Shown one piece after another: positions 45,525 through 45,824 of a stretch of 45,824 nt of DNA. A program made the position numbers and the translations under genes. The stretch covers positions 1-45,824 of IMG/VR virus record IMGVR_UViG_3300002460_000052; one strand, given 5' to 3'. The notes under the pieces were generated by a model, which worked only from the letters and a program-made list of their open reading frames with translations, did no database searches and had not been told where the DNA came from. Each line of letters opens with the position of its first letter. Position 1 is the stretch's first letter. The DNA is from a virus.

Positions 45525-45824
45525 CCTGACAGGATCAGCGCTCCGACCCACTGGCACATCCACCGTGGCGCAGCACTCTGCAGGGAGCTGCAGCCAGCGC
45601 GTGGCGGCGTTTTGCAGGGGCTCCAGGGCGCCCGTGGTGAGCAGGGTGATGGCCGGGGCCGGTGTGCCGTTTTCGGGCGCCAGCGTGCCCGCCGCCTGCA
45701 GCAGGCGCCGTGTTTGCCGTGCCACGGGTTCGCCGGTATCCATCAAGCGGATGTGGGGGCCGAGCAGGCTGCGCAATTCGTCTTGCACAAACACGTAGTG
45801 CGTGCAGCCCAGCACCAGCGTGTC
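45522..45824 (-). CDS. murI: Glutamate racemase, C-terminal part (cut by the window edge)
   Basis: One hundred residues of the C-terminal domain. The frame begins with DTLVLGCTHY, which holds the second catalytic Cys of glutamate racemase, and continues to RLMDTGEPVARQTRRLL. The enzyme makes D-glutamate for peptidoglycan. The start and the N-terminal catalytic Cys lie beyond 45824. The stop is TAA at 45522-45524, within the end of the palindromic repeat. Confidence 0.9.
   Translation of the reverse strand, partial: DTLVLGCTHYVFVQDELRSLLGPHIRLMDTGEPVARQTRRLLQAAGTLAPENGTPAPAITLLTTGALEPLQNAATRWLQLPAECCATVDVPVGRSADPVR

Overview
The window is a complete, about 44.0 kb temperate siphovirus-type prophage (240-44240) in the chromosome of a high-GC betaproteobacterium, most likely a member of the Comamonadaceae (Acidovorax/Comamonas/Diaphorobacter type). 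The host guess rests on GC-rich coding style, the flanking genes (tRNA-Gly, tRNA-Leu, a DUF6806-like gene, a YgjP-type metallopeptidase, murI) and several copies of a short palindromic repeat (GATAGCT...GCGCTT...AAGCGCT...GCC) that I associate with this family. The prophage sits in the 3' end of tRNA-Leu(UAA). A 21-bp identical core occurs at 240-260 (attL, inside the intact tRNA) and at 44220-44240 (attR).

Layout. At attL lies a rightward pair: an HNH/AP2 homing-type endonuclease and a tyrosine integrase. From 14952 down to 1978 a dense leftward early operon follows, mostly with 4-bp stop/start overlaps. It holds a replication-like protein, a DUF1566/coiled-coil protein, small membrane proteins, a DUF2303 protein, an OB-fold (SSB-like) candidate, DUF6378, an AlpA fusion, an HD phosphohydrolase, a Myb-like protein, a C5-cytosine methyltransferase, a duplicated Ea22-like module and two HTH proteins near the integrase. 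The immunity region (14980-16617) has a CI-like repressor, a divergent Cro-like gene and a secreted DUF4124 cargo gene. It is flanked by two operator/promoter clusters that share a TCTAGC-N5-GCTAGA palindrome. From 16610 to 18035 small genes alternate in strand, and a fragment of a foreign tail gene is present. A CII-family regulator, a gpZ-like protein and a DUF1376 replication protein follow.

The late region (20723-44100) reads rightward: ParB-methyltransferase fusion, Nu1/GpA-type terminase, Mor-like regulator, gpW, portal, a fused ClpP protease/major capsid gene with a strong internal start, DUF2190 decoration protein, connectors, tail terminator, tail tube, tape measure, a set of repeat-rich tail tip and fibre proteins, and a lysis cassette (holin candidate, signal-anchored GH24 endolysin, Rz with embedded Rz1). 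Host genes resume at 44257.

How it works together: the repressor should bind both operator clusters and silence the leftward and rightward early promoters, which are built alike around the same operator. Cro and the CII-like protein would set the lysis-lysogeny decision. The Mor-like protein may act at two identical 32-bp palindromic elements that precede the gpW-portal and protease-capsid genes. Two DNA methyltransferases probably protect the phage DNA from host restriction. Every module needed for a functional phage is visible apart from a separate tail-assembly chaperone, and I see no clear inactivating mutation in an essential gene.
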